Source: Argentina anserina (taxonomy: Eukaryota; Streptophyta; Magnoliopsida; Rosales; Rosaceae). Taken from it: a DNA stretch of 64,000 nucleotides. The stretch is from positions 2,440,001-2,504,000 of the forward strand of contig NC_065878.1 in assembly GCF_933775445.1 (NCBI RefSeq). Reading direction: 5' to 3'. The position numbers and the translations under genes are program-made. Shown here one piece after another: positions 12,270 to 22,556 of this stretch (its first letter is position 1; every line of letters starts with the position of its first letter). Below the pieces are notes generated by a model. That model did no database searches, was not told where the DNA came from, and was given only the letters and a program-made list of their open reading frames with translations.

Positions 12270-12928
12270 AGTTGGTAATGTTGTAATTATTTAACATCTG
12301 GAAAAGAGAAATTGGAAAAACTTTGCTATAGTGTAGCCAACATTTGAGTTCAATATATTGTGCACTTTGAGCAGTGTTGTCAATTTGATGATCTCTAATA
12401 TTATCATGCTTTAGCTGATTTGTGAGAACTTAACCTTAGACTACGACAGTCGTGATTTTCCTGCTCTCTATCATTCTGTTTAGATTTGCAGTGTCCTCAA
12501 AGGATGCAACTTGTACGTTATTTCTTGAATTTTAGACTTGTTTGGTCCATCGTTATTGCTGAGTTGCTAACATGGATTTGGAGGCGAACACAGCAGTCAT
12601 TTTTCATTTGATATGTCAAACAAGCAATAGTACCATGTCTGGGCCATAAGTGCACCCTAACAACAATAAAAGGTTGCTGGAATCAGAACGTAATCCAGCA
12701 ATAATCACATCATCCAGTTTCAATTATATGATGATTCAATTAGTTTAACTAATATCAAACAAATAAACAGGATTTGATTAGTTCTCGATTCATGTGAAAA
12801 ATACCAAGTAACCAAGAACAAGAATGCAACACGCCTCAAGCTCAGATAACCTCACACCTGAAGACTAAGCGAGTGATCCCAGCTGACCAAGAAGAACAAT
12901 ACAACAACCTCTAGGATCAGATTACTCC
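12270..12928. other. Shared 3' region between convergent genes
   Basis: About 660 bases between the stop of the YAE1-domain gene (+) and the stop of the ABA2-like gene (-). It should hold both 3' UTRs. The whole stretch is similar to 7126-7660 downstream of the broken YAE1 copy, with shared blocks such as AGTTGCTAACATG and TTGCTGGAAT. No other gene seen. Confidence 0.6.
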
Positions 12929-14582
12929 TCATCTGAAGACTCTAAGAGAGTGATTCACACTCGTGAATCCACCATCAATCATGAGATTATCCCCACTTAT
13001 ATACCTTGATTCATCACTTGCTAAGAAGAGCACAGCATTTGCAACATCATTAACTGTCAATTCCGCTCCCTGCAAATTGGCATTTCTCCCTATGAAATCC
13101 CGGAACCCTGTCCAGGCATCTTCAGTTCTCTCCTCCTCAATTAAGTGAGCCAAAGCCAAATTAGTTGCCACTGCATAAGGAGAGACACAGTTAACACGTA
13201 TGCCATGAATTCCAAGCTCAGCAGCAACACTCTTTGTCAACCCCAACACAGCGTGCTTGGAACCAGTGTATGCATGCGGACCCAGGCCTCCTATAGTGCT
13301 TGCAACACTACAAAGAGAAATGATACTACCCCTTTTAAGCGGGATCATAATCCTAGCTGCGTGTTTCATTCCTTGGAAAACTCCCTTCACATTAATATCG
13401 AACACCTTCTCAAATTCAGATAAGTCTACATTGCGGATATCAGGACATGATGATCCTGATACCCCAGCATTGTTGACCATGATATCAAGTGTGCCATACT
13501 TACAGACTGTGAAATCAACTGCGCTACTAACATCATCTTCTTTTGTGACATCACAATGGAAATAACAAACATCTGCATCAGCACCAAGAGACTCGCAGAC
13601 TTGCAATCCCAGATTGTCCTGCACATCAACTAAGCAAACTTTTGCACCATGTTTATGAAATAGACGCACAATGCTTTCTCCAATACCAGTGGCTCCACCG
13701 GTCACCAATGCAACTTTACCCAGTAACCTGAAGAGACATAACTCTTGAGTTCTACAGTGTCAAATTGAAATAGTATCAGTTATACAGATCCTGTTACTGC
13801 GAAAAAGATACCATATAACAAAATAGAACAAATATTGCATAGCAATTACGAACGCAAATATTCATGACACAAGAATTTATTGCATTTCTAGTACCATTGG
13901 CTTTCTTGAATGAGCCAACAACAATGAGAGAGTCAATAACACTCGAAAAAATAGTCCTGCTAAGTTCAAAATGAATCGAGCAGGAAGAAAATAGCCGAGG
14001 CAATCATCCTTAACCTCCAGGAGGTCAATCAAATTCGCTATCATCCCTATACTTCATAGCTGTTAATACTCTGTTCAATTAGGTAGAAAAACAACACCCC
14101 CCCCCCCCCCCAAAGTAATTTTTGAGGTGCTATAAGCCATACATTCTCCAGACAATTAAAACCAAAAGTTAACAGTAACTAAAAACTTGACTATTTCTGA
14201 CAAAGATTCAGATGCAATCAAACATTCAAACAGTCCAGATTTCAGTTCACCAACAACGAATTCAAAGAGTTGCATATGAACAAATGATATTAAACGAAGG
14301 GTATGATTTACATATGAGTCAACACCAGCTGGTTATTCAGTAATTATTTTGGAACCAACCAAAAGCATAAGGGGAAAGTTGGAGATCACTAGTAAAGTTG
14401 ATTCAGTAATTAAGCTACAGAAGAAAGACAAGAGTTGAAACATTCGTGAACTAAACTAATTAAGCAAGTGACTTGAGAACCCAGATGGAACAGATTGAAC
14501 TGAACCCATGTCTTCTAGTTGGACCAATAAAAAGCAAAGCCAAATGAACTTACCTCCGGCTTGGAACTTCATTCGTGCTCAT
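12929..14582 (-). CDS. ABA2: Xanthoxin dehydrogenase, short-chain dehydrogenase/reductase (ABA2/SDR1 type)
   Basis: Two exons on the minus strand: 14554-14582 (start, 29 bases, MSTNEVPSR) and 12929-13727, joined in frame to 275 residues with GTAAGT donor and CAG acceptor. The Rossmann motif TGGATGIG is at residues 19-26, NNAG at 95-98, the catalytic Ser near 150, Tyr 163 and Lys 167 (YTGSK). HGIRVNCVSPYAVAT and the ending IDGGFTSVNHSLRVFR agree closely with Arabidopsis ABA2, which converts xanthoxin to abscisic aldehyde with NAD in the cytosol. The tiny first exon and single intron are also as in ABA2. Plants have many related SDR110C enzymes, so activity is inferred from close similarity. 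The intron (13728-14553) contains a poly-C run. Part of the 3' end was duplicated to about 7630-7682. Confidence 0.93.
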
Positions 14583-14639
14583 GTTGATGCTGCTCTGCTC
14601 TCGTCCTCTCTCAACCGCCGCCGTTTTATCCTTTCGGTC

Positions 14640-14702
14640 GGATCGGCACGTGCTATTCACACGGTTATCTGGTACGTGCCCCTCACGTGCGTCTCGGTTC
14701 AT
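14640..14702 (-). promoter_or_regulatory. Cluster of ACGT-core (G-box/ABRE-like) motifs upstream of ABA2
   Basis: CACGTG occurs at 14647-14652 and 14694-14699, and TACGTG at 14683-14688, all within 65-120 bases upstream of the ABA2 start codon. CACGTG is a palindrome bound by bZIP and bHLH factors; ACGTGKC-like forms are ABA-response elements. They may lie in the promoter or the 5' UTR. Whether they act here is not shown by sequence. Confidence 0.5.
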
Positions 14703-14860
14703 TGAGTTGGGTTTAGAATTCATACTCACTTGGCCACATTCTTCTTCTTCTGGGCAGACTGGTACCACTCTTCTTCATTTTTTTCATCTTCTTGCTTTTC
14801 AGATTCTATGTATCTGAATGAAGTTCTAGACAACTGAAAATGGCCCAGCTTTAAGTTTTA

Positions 14861-15815
14861 GACCATCTCCCACCATAAGTTAAAACTATCAATATACCTT
14901 ACCACCACCTCTCACCATAAGATATCACACATTTTCCCAAATTTTTTTTTTATCTTATGTGAACAGTGGAATGTTATCTATGGCATTCCATTCCGTAAGG
15001 TAAATGAGTTATATTTTTTTTTATTTTTTCATTTCTTCCCAATCTATTCTCATACTTTTTCTAATACTCCAATTATATCCATTTTAATTTTAGTTACATA
15101 TTAATTTTCTCCATAAATACCATGCTTATTTTTATTTTTTTACAAATAACTATTGTACTATCACGAACCTCGCAGTGAGCTCTTTCATATGAGCCCAATA
15201 TTGAATATGATTGAGTTAAATTATTTTAATGTATAATAATTACTTATGATTTATAAACGATAATTAACGGCCTCTTCAAAACTGATTGATAACGATATGG
15301 CCAGGAACCGCTCCTATGTGTCTTGATTCAGCCTCGTCACCCTCTTCCAACTCTCTCCAACTCTGCTAAGAGTTGATTATTATTTGCGTAAGTGTGAAAC
15401 AATAAATCTTGCTCTTGATCAAATGAAACCATGATTCGATAAAAGTAATCATCGGTTTCATTTGAAGAAAAGGAGGAGGATATATCTGAATTACTCATGA
15501 CAATGGATAGAAGATAGAATTGAAATGTTGGATGAATAAAAAATGATATGATGAATATGTGTTTATATAGAATTTTCAAAAATGTCCGTTAACTAGCCGT
15601 TATAGATGTTGACAAAAAAAATTGTAGCCGTTTTTTTCAATCAGGATTCAAATAATAGTCGTTGTCATCCAAAAACCCTAAGTATACCTTACCATTTATA
15701 CTTTATGGTGGGAGCTTAAAAACAAAAAGCAAAAAAGATGCCAAGGAATATGCTAAAGTGGTAAGCTATATATCACTTATACCTTACCAAGTTTATCTTA
15801 TGATGGGAGATGCTC
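14861..15815. mobile_element. PIF/Harbinger-type non-autonomous transposon
   Basis: A 955-base element with terminal inverted repeats GACCATCTCCCACCATAAG (left) and the complement of GAGCATCTCCCATCATAAG (right), flanked on both sides by the trinucleotide TTA (14858-14860 and 15816-15818). A TWA target duplication is the mark of PIF/Harbinger transposition. Subterminal sequence (ACCTTACCA, ACCATAAG) is repeated in both halves. On the minus strand 15337-15579 an open frame includes a Ser-rich acidic MSNSDISSSFSSNETDD start that resembles the first part of a plant Harbinger transposase, but no catalytic domain remains, so movement would depend on a partner in trans. Confidence 0.8.
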
Positions 15816-15818
15816 TTA

Positions 15819-16382
15819 TGGTTATATGTGTTACCCTGTGTGATTATTTGTTCTGTTTTATTTCTCTACTTGGTATTTTTAAAATAAAGGTGGGTTCTTT
15901 TCCACAGTCATGCAAGTTTAGTGAGTTAAGGTGCAAATCAAATTTCATGGGTTCGTTTTTGTTTCTCTCAAGAACAGTGCTTTTCATAATTCGAAATACT
16001 TGCAAGACTTCAATTTGCTTGGTTTCCATTTAGAATTTCTGTTCCACAAGTTTCAATATGTGTGTATGACATTGTTTCATGACTTTGATAATAATTTATC
16101 TTGCTTTTGTTGCTTCAATTGCTAGAAATAAATGCAAAAGTTTGGAAATTTGCAATGTATTATAGCTTTGAAGGAAAAGATAATATCATTACATTGTGAT
16201 TAATGTGTGATATAATGTGTACATCATGTTATCTGACACTTGATGATGTTTATTACTAGATGAAGAAGCATGGCAAGAGTAGTCTCCTTTGCCCAGCTCG
16301 ATCTTTGAGTTCCTCCTCATTCCACTTAATTGGCAAGTCCAATCTTTGTTACCAACCCCAAAACTACCACGACCTAGGATCT
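15819..16382. other. Intergenic, no gene recognised
   Basis: AT-rich sequence between the Harbinger-type element and the hAT-like element. Short overlapping open frames on both strands at 15844-16125 have no recognisable domain. Confidence 0.45.
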
Positions 16383-16919
16383 GTTACACCCAAGTTCAAA
16401 ATATCGGTATCGGTAAATATATCATTTTTTTAAGAGAGATATCGGATATATCGGAGATATATAGGGGATATTGGAAAAAATATATCGTTCATGTTCCAAA
16501 ATTATTTATTTATTTATTTATTATTAAATTACATACAAACATATACAATTATTAACATTTTCTAGAACCAGAAAAAAAAACTATGTGCTTGAAAATACGC
16601 ACGTTGGTTAACAAAATTACAATACTCTGCCCAAAACATACAAGTCATATAATACAAATTGTAATGGTTAACATGATAGATATATATGTCTTTCGAACTT
16701 CTGACAGTTTCTTCGAGAAGGAGATAGTAAGGATAAATCCAACTTGATGATTAATCATATACTTCTCCAAACTGACTATAATCGTAAATATGATAACCAA
16801 ATTGATAGTTTGACTTCATGTGATTTGTTTGACGTCTCACTATGTTATGTGCTCAATCAATAAAGAATCAAAACTTAAGACAACTAAAATAACATTAGTA
16901 GAAATACTTTAATCATCAA

Positions 16920-17340
16920 TGACTCCTATTGTCCTCCTCCCGCACCTATTATGTTGTTGCGCTCCATGACCACCTGCTCTAGATCCATGATTCTGATCTT
17001 AGGTAGCATGATCAAAATTATTTTTCATAAGTAAACTGCTCAAATTCTCCACCTACATAAGATTGTCCATATTCAAACCTTGTATCTCTCCACCACATTG
17101 TCGACTTTCACCACTACCAATCACCATTACCATTACCACCACCACTATCATCATCATCTGAACTATCTGGAGTTGATACGTTACCTCACACACTAGCATT
17201 ATCATAATCATTTTCGGGGTCTTCAACTTCATTAGATAATACTTGTTTACATTAATTCCAAAATCAGTTGCCTTTTCTACGATGTGTGAAGGAGGGTTGT
17301 CATTTTCATCATCGAGGTCAAGGAGAGCACTTGTCACTAA
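16920..17340 (-). pseudogene. Remnant of a hAT transposase C-terminal region
   Basis: On the minus strand, frames with stops and shifts show a stretch rich in Asp and Gly (TPDSSDDDDSGGGNGNGDW), then MWWRDTRFEYGQSY, then a Gly/His-rich end. This resembles the acidic tail of plant hAT/DUF659 type proteins as I remember them. It lacks the RNase H-like core and zinc-finger part. The identification supports calling the surrounding element hAT, but is moderate. Confidence 0.4.
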
Positions 17341-17477
17341 TATGGTTTAATTCTTAAGAGTTAAAACTTGAACCTTTACTCCTCATCCAGATTTCTTTTA
17401 CGAAAAATTAAAAATTAGCCAATTGAGTGACTACTCTTCTAGTCTTCTTTTTGATATCTCTCGAGGCTCGAGGTGAT

Positions 17478-19327
17478 TGTTAAGTTAATATTAACCTAGT
17501 AATGTTTGCCTTATTCTTATTCTTTTGCTTTATTTTTTTATATATTTATTTATTTCTTATTACGATTCATACTCATTCTAGGAAAATATGCAAATGATCG
17601 GAAACACGTCAAAAGGAGTGGATTTAGCGCACATTCTGGATTCGGGTGAAAGTTTCAAGCCAAAAAGAGCAAATGTGGAGATTTCAAAAGAAGACAAAAG
17701 TCAACGCCGGCGATGAAAATGTGGTTGCCGGAAATGGTGGTGGCTAAAGTCAATAAGTCAATTGAGCATTGATTGTAGATTTAAATTTAAATTCAAATTC
17801 AAAATAGAAGAAGACAAATGAATGAGACAATTTCAAGAACAAGATCCACAATTTGTATTTCCACATTTGTCCACCATATCTAGTCATTCATCCCCTTCCA
17901 CCCTTCATTTGTGACCCTTTACCACACTAAAACTCCATGAAAACTTCATATTTTCCATAGTTTTAACATAGTTTTCTTAGGCCTAAGTCATAGATATCAA
18001 GTTGTGTAGAGAGAAGTGTAAAGTGTCTTGGGTTTTCACCAAAAACCAAAGATCTTTTACACCTTTGATCAATCTCAAACTTGTTTCATAGATTTGGGTT
18101 GGAGTAAAGAGTTGTGATAGTGTGGGGGTTTTACCAAAGCCATACTCACTTCACTCTCTTCATCATCTACTCATAGTCATCTTCAACATTTGTTCTTTGT
18201 TCCTAGATTGTGTAGATAAAGTATGGTGTTCATGGAGTTCTTCCTTTGTTAGAACCCATTAATACCATACTTAGAAGCACTTTCTTTCTTATTACATCTT
18301 TGTGGGTAGTGAATCTTTAAAGGTACAGTTTGGTATCCTTTGTACCAAATCCTTGGTAATCTCTTCTCTCTTTACTCTACTTATTTTTTGATGTATTTCA
18401 TTTTCAAGGGTTCGTTGTATTTAATGGGTTGTGAGAAGTTGGATTTGAGGCTAGGTTAGCCATAGTCAAACTCATGTGCTAATGAATTTATTTTACTCTT
18501 AATTGATGTTGATGCATGTTGAATCTATGGGCTTCTATACTTAAAATGCTTACTAAATGTGTTGCTAGTTTTGTCACCTAGAAACATATTTAGGTAATTA
18601 ATGAATCGGAACTTAAACTTGACAACTTCTTGAATCCGTGAGCATATGTAGCCTTTATGTGGTGGCTTAGTGTTTCTTACGGGAAATATTAAGTTGCTTG
18701 GATTTCTTACCTTGAACTTAATGTTTGTGTCATGAGTGTAATTACTCTAAGGGGGCGTTATGTTTGTGATACATAGTCCACTTGTATTATAAGGTAATAT
18801 AATTGGGACTAAAGTTGTGTGATTTAATTTGGTTCCAAAAGACTTTGTTAAATTGCATGATTAGTTGGTTTCTTGGTAGCTTCACCAAAGCACTAGGGAG
18901 AAGTTTGTCAAACATGTTTATGCATTAATCTTGAGTTACTTTTGTGCATGAGTAAGGCTAGGTGCAATGCCTAAGTCTCTACTCCTCTTTTGATTCTATT
19001 TCTACATCACCTTTCTTTGTTGTTTTTGTGCAAGAATTAGTTTGCTTTGCTTAATTTTAAAATCAACCAAACCGATTCACTACCACTTGTTAATACCATC
19101 TCCATAACTCTTAGCTTCCAAAGGGCTAAGGTTGTGAACTTATAAAAAGTTAGAATGCATGTTTTTCTAATTTTTTCTTGTAGAAATCTAGTTAGAGTTG
19201 AATTTCCCCCAATCCCTTGAGTACGATACTCTACATTATCTATTACTAAAACTTGACCTCCTATACTTGGGAGTAGGTAGCTTCACACACAAATACACAT
19301 ACTCATACTTAAGTGATGCAACCAACA
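17478..19327. mobile_element. Candidate solo LTR inside the hAT-like element
   Basis: Begins TGTTAAG and ends CCAACA, so it has TG...CA ends with short inverted TGTT/AACA. The flanks are GTGAT (17473-17477) and ATGAT (19328-19332), a 5-bp target duplication with one change. Near its right end CCCCCAATCCCTTGAGTACG resembles the last part of Gypsy-type LTRs. No gag or pol reading frame lies inside, which fits a solo LTR of 1850 bases or a small non-autonomous element. On which strand it was transcribed is not certain. Confidence 0.5.
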
Positions 19328-19619
19328 ATGATTAATTAATCAAAAACTCATCTCCGAGAGTCTGAGACATCCTCAAGTTGAGATAAAAAAATTTAAATAA
19401 AATTTTTCGGATATTTCTCTAAAATATTGAAGATATATCGGATAAATCGTAAATATTGGAGAAATATCAGAGATATTTTATGTTATCGGAGAAATATTGT
19501 AGATACGGGAAAAAATAAAGATATTTACCCCTAAGATATATCATTTTTTTTAAATGAGATATCAGAGGATATATCAGAAATATCGAGGAGATTTTGAACC
19601 TTGGTTACACCCTTGAACA

Positions 19620-20150
19620 TGCCACAAGCATATTAGCCTCACTAGGCAACAAGAGGCAGAGTGATTAGCTTCACTCGGAGAGACAAGTTGCGGGGAAGTT
19701 AGCCTCGCTACAATAGCCAAGTAAGGATAGAGTCAAGTGCCAAGCAATACAGGAGGTTGTAGGGATATGAGCCTCGACAGATGCAGGCATATTAGCCTCA
19801 CCAGCATGCAAGGCAGACCGCGAAGACAACTGCTGAGGATAGGCTAGACATTAGCCTCGCTAGCATAACCAGTGGGCTGCATATTATCCTCGCTAGCAAA
19901 GAAGTGGGCAGATTTGACTAGGCATTGACATGGACGTCGCTAACAGACCTCGGCAAGCACTAGGCAGGCAGTTGGCCGGATATTAGCCTCACTGCCATGG
20001 AGCAGGCGTATTAGTTGCGGAGAGATTAGCCTCACTAGGCAGTTGCAGACCATGCAGGCAGATTAGCCTCGTCAGCAAGCAGTTGTGGGAAGATTAGCCT
20101 CGTCAACAAGCAGTTACAAGAAGATTAGCCTCGTCAGCAGGGGAAGTTGC
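19620..20150. repeat. Irregular minisatellite, TTAGCCTCGCTAGC type
   Basis: About a dozen variants of ATTAGCCTC(G/A)(C/T) followed by AGC or AGGC occur at uneven spacing, mixed with GCAGTTG and CAGGCA words. The last three units (about 20061-20140) are the most regular, about 34 bases each. No open frame spans it. Origin unclear; possibly a decayed tandem repeat inside a larger retroelement. Confidence 0.6.
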
Positions 20151-20496
20151 AAAACATGAATAATGGCAATTACCTAAGCAGTTACAAGAGCTTTTATGAG
20201 CCCCTGAAAATTTGTTTATTTTTTCCGGTATTGTTGTCACGTTAACCGATATTTTCCTAAGATGTCAATTTTTTTGTTTATCATTTTTGTGTTAAACTAC
20301 ACGTCATCACAAGCGTGGGGGTATTCGCGGAATATTTTCCGTACACTCGGTTAATTTTCTACGCATTTACGAAGTTTACGATTACCTAAGTCACATTTTC
20401 ATAAATTACACTTTTTACATTTTTAAATCAGCCATTGATCTCCATCATTTGACATTTGATCTCCGCCGTTGATTTTAAAGTAAAAGGAGAGCCTAG

Positions 20497-21082
20497 TGTC
20501 ACATCCCGCCAAACTTAGCCAAATTTTACCTTGAGCATTTTTGAAGCAAGCATGTCACAAGGAAGGTTACGGAAGACACTTGAGTATTCTAGGCGGATCC
20601 GAAAAATAGTGGAACTCTTTGGAAGTTCATAGAAGGCTCTAGAAGGCATTGGAAGTCTCCAGAAGAATGGGAAAGCCTTGGGACATCTCCGGATTTCTCT
20701 AGAACCATGGAGAGGCTAAGGGAGCAAGACCACTCCGGAAGTCTCTAGAATACTCAAGGTGCATCTTAGATGTGTGTAGACTTGTATAGAATTCTCTAGA
20801 GTCATCTACACTTGTACATAGTCCTAGAATTCTCTAGAACTATAGAGGTAGGATGAGGAGGCCTATAAATAGCAAGGCACCTCTCACATTTGAGGCATCA
20901 AGCAAGAAGCCATCAAGCATACTTGTAAGCTTTCTTTTTTTGTTCAATACAAGTTCTCTTTTGGAATTTTCTCTTTGACTTTCAATTGTTCTAGCAGGGC
21001 GATTACGAGAGTAAGGCTGACTTAGCATAAGGGACTTGCTAAAGCTGCACGAGTAGCATAACAAAGGAGTAAGCTCGTGACA
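20497..21082 (+). mobile_element. Solo LTR of about 586 bases with TCTAGAA repeats
   Basis: Begins TGTCACATCC and ends CTCGTGACA (inverted TGTCAC/GTGACA), flanked by CTAG on both sides (20493-20496 and 21083-21086). A TATA box CCTATAAATAG is at 20862-20872, preceded by 300 bases with many variants of TCTAGAA, and followed by a leader with poly-T/A. This is a complete promoter-bearing LTR without internal genes, so a solo LTR formed by unequal recombination is likely. The 4-bp duplication is short; a 5-bp one with a later change is possible. Confidence 0.6.
20864..20872 (+). promoter_or_regulatory. TATA box of the 586-base LTR
   Basis: TATAAATAG in the middle of the LTR, about 370 bases after its start, with CAAG and a CT-rich stretch downstream; the expected transcription start of the retroelement would be about 30 bases further on. 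Confidence 0.55.
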
Positions 21083-21180
21083 CTAGGGTGGGCTCTCCCA
21101 CACACAAACCTCTCCCTCATTTTCTTTTTCTTTTCCTTCTCTCTTTTCTTTCTGGGGGGGGGATGGCTGTCTCTCTCACG

Positions 21181-21182
<2 letters not shown>

Positions 21183-21217
<35 letters not shown>
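21183..21217. repeat. TC microsatellite
   Basis: About 17 TC units in the interrupted Gypsy-like LTR. On the complementary strand it reads as a GA repeat, which gives a false Arg/Glu-rich open frame. Confidence 0.9.
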
Positions 21218-21224
<7 letters not shown>

Positions 21225-22190
21225 GTTTGAAACATAGAAACCCAAAAATTGCAGCGCCTTGACCGCCGCCTAGCGTCGCAGTCCCGTCACCAATGGCCAC
21301 AAGACCTCCACCAAAATCTTTCTTTCATTCTCCTCTTCAAAACTCATTTCATGCATGTGGGATTCAACCAAATTTTGTGACAAGACTTTGAGGCAGTGGG
21401 AGTGCCTCACCGAGTTTTGAAGCTCCGACGAGCTTTCTTGTCATTGTGTTGGTAAGCACGGTCATTGAACTTCATACCGAGCTTGATTATGTCCTTAATT
21501 TCATTAATTTGAAACTGATTTTGGATTTCCCTCCCCGTTTTTCTCAGTTTTCCTCCACCGCAACCATTCGAGCTCCTACGAGACCCATCTTGGAACCTAG
21601 GTGATGGGAAGAGCTCGGAGAGGACTTATATGTAAAGTAAAAAATCCTTGGAGCAGCGCCGACGATCAAGGTTGGAGCACAGAGGCGCAGCAGCTCCGAT
21701 TGGAGGATCGTTGAGGTATTAAACGTACCCCTTTCTCTTCAATTTTAGTGTGGTTGAGATCGTTGTGTTATTGCGATGCCTTCTATGTAATGGCATGTTG
21801 AGTTGGAGGAGTGTAGTTGTCGGATTTTGGCCAAAAACCGATCGGAGATCATAGGTTGAAAACACTAGTTTTTACCGAGAGAAGGTTACCCTTTTCACCT
21901 TTTATTGCTATAAGAAATGACGGTTTTACCCCTGTAGTGTTTGGTATTTACTATTATGCCCTTAGTTCCCATTTTATTCTTACGTTGCTACCTTTGGAAT
22001 TTGTATTTATTTTCTATATTTTTCGTGTGCTCCTCATTTCTCATTGTCCTTGGTTTATATTTTTATTCAGCCTTGTAGTTTCGTGTTGATAGGCAGTCGA
22101 CTTTGACGTGTCAGTTACTTATTAATTCAGGGCTACGGCGAATACTGTTGTATTCCAGTCCCGGAAATGGTCCCGGGGTGTGACACAAAT

Positions 22191-22447
22191 TGTCACATCC
22201 CGGGACGGCTCCGCCGTAAGTCGATATTGTCCATTTTGGGCCTAGCCCTCACGGTTTCGTTTATGGGAACTCACGAGCAACTTCCTAGTTGGTCACCCAT
22301 CATGGGATTGCTCTAGCCCGAGCAAGCTTAACTTCGGAGTACACATCCCCTCTGAAGCCATTGAGCCCCCAAAAGGCCTCTTGTTAGATGGAGATGGGCA
22401 TATAAGGCACAGCACCCCCTCTCCGTTAGCCGATGTGGGATATTACA
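22191..22447 (-). mobile_element. Cassandra TRIM retrotransposon LTR (solo)
   Basis: Read on the minus strand this 257-base unit begins TGTAATATCCCACATCGG and ends GGGATGTGACA, the terminal form and size of Cassandra LTRs. It contains a TATA-like CCTTATATGCC and a 5S rRNA-like core. Cassandra is a terminal-repeat retrotransposon in miniature found across vascular plants; its LTR carries 5S RNA sequence with internal Pol III promoter. No primer-binding site follows, so only one LTR is present. The direct flanks (CAAAT and GCTTT) do not match, so the target duplication has been lost or the element is rearranged. Confidence 0.82.
22265..22340 (-). other. 5S rRNA-like segment within the Cassandra LTR
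   Basis: On the minus strand the words ACTCCGAAGTTAAGC, TGCTCGGGC and GATGGGTGACC, then AGGAAGT, stand in the order and spacing of plant 5S rRNA from its A-box to past its C-box. These are the internal Pol III control elements. It is not a true 5S gene: the 5' third and the 3' end differ. Confidence 0.8.
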
Positions 22448-22556
22448 GCTTTATAGGAGGTTACTTGGCTGCTTAGTGGGCGGTTATTCATGGGCAGTTG
22501 GAGCATATTGTGGAGAGGTTATTCAAGGGCAGTTGGCGCACATTGTGGGGCAGTTG
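22448..22556 (+). mobile_element. Left part of an interrupted LTR-like sequence
   Basis: A stretch with repeated GGGCAGTTGG.GCA.ATTGTGG units, cut at 22556 by the 2.4-kb solo LTR and resuming at 24943. The AGTTG at 22552-22556 is the target duplication of that insertion. It appears to belong with 24943-25183. Confidence 0.4.

Larger units (their letters stand above)
16391..19603. mobile_element. Degenerate hAT-like transposon with subterminal ATATCGG repeats
   Basis: The ends CAAG(G)TTCAAAAT are inverted copies of each other, and GTTACACC lies directly outside both (16383-16390 and 19604-19611), an 8-bp target duplication as made by hAT transposases (9 bp if the next C is counted, which would also suit Mutator). 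Both subterminal zones (about 16404-16495 and 19400-19595) are packed with variants of ATATCGGAGA. A minus-strand remnant of a hAT-type transposase C-terminus lies at 16920-17340. The inside is interrupted by an LTR (17478-19327). No complete transposase remains. Confidence 0.65.
20151..22185. mobile_element. Gypsy-like LTR remnant interrupted by another LTR
   Basis: The right end GGTCCCGGGGTGTGACA (to 22185) is typical of long plant Gypsy LTRs, and the sequence on both sides of the 20497-21082 insertion reads on continuously (GAGAGCCTAG then GGTGGGCTCTCC). Inside there is a TC microsatellite (about 21183-21217). The left boundary cannot be defined and no target duplication is found, so this is a partial or decayed copy. 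Open frames in 21022-21300 merely follow the TC repeat. Confidence 0.4.

Noticed and set aside
19620..20150. CRISPR-like array
   Set aside because: Units are irregular in length and sequence, with no constant repeat/spacer pattern, and the genome is eukaryotic.
21022..21300. Arg/Glu-rich minus-strand frame
   Set aside because: Produced by the TC/GA microsatellite.
20497..22185. A single 1.7-kb LTR from TGTCACATCC to GGTGTGACA
   Set aside because: The flanks do not match, whereas ending it at 21082 gives matching CTAG flanks and a continuous host sequence across the insertion.
22265..22340. Genuine 5S rRNA gene
   Set aside because: Only the promoter-containing part resembles 5S and it stands inside Cassandra LTR ends; the gene ends are missing.
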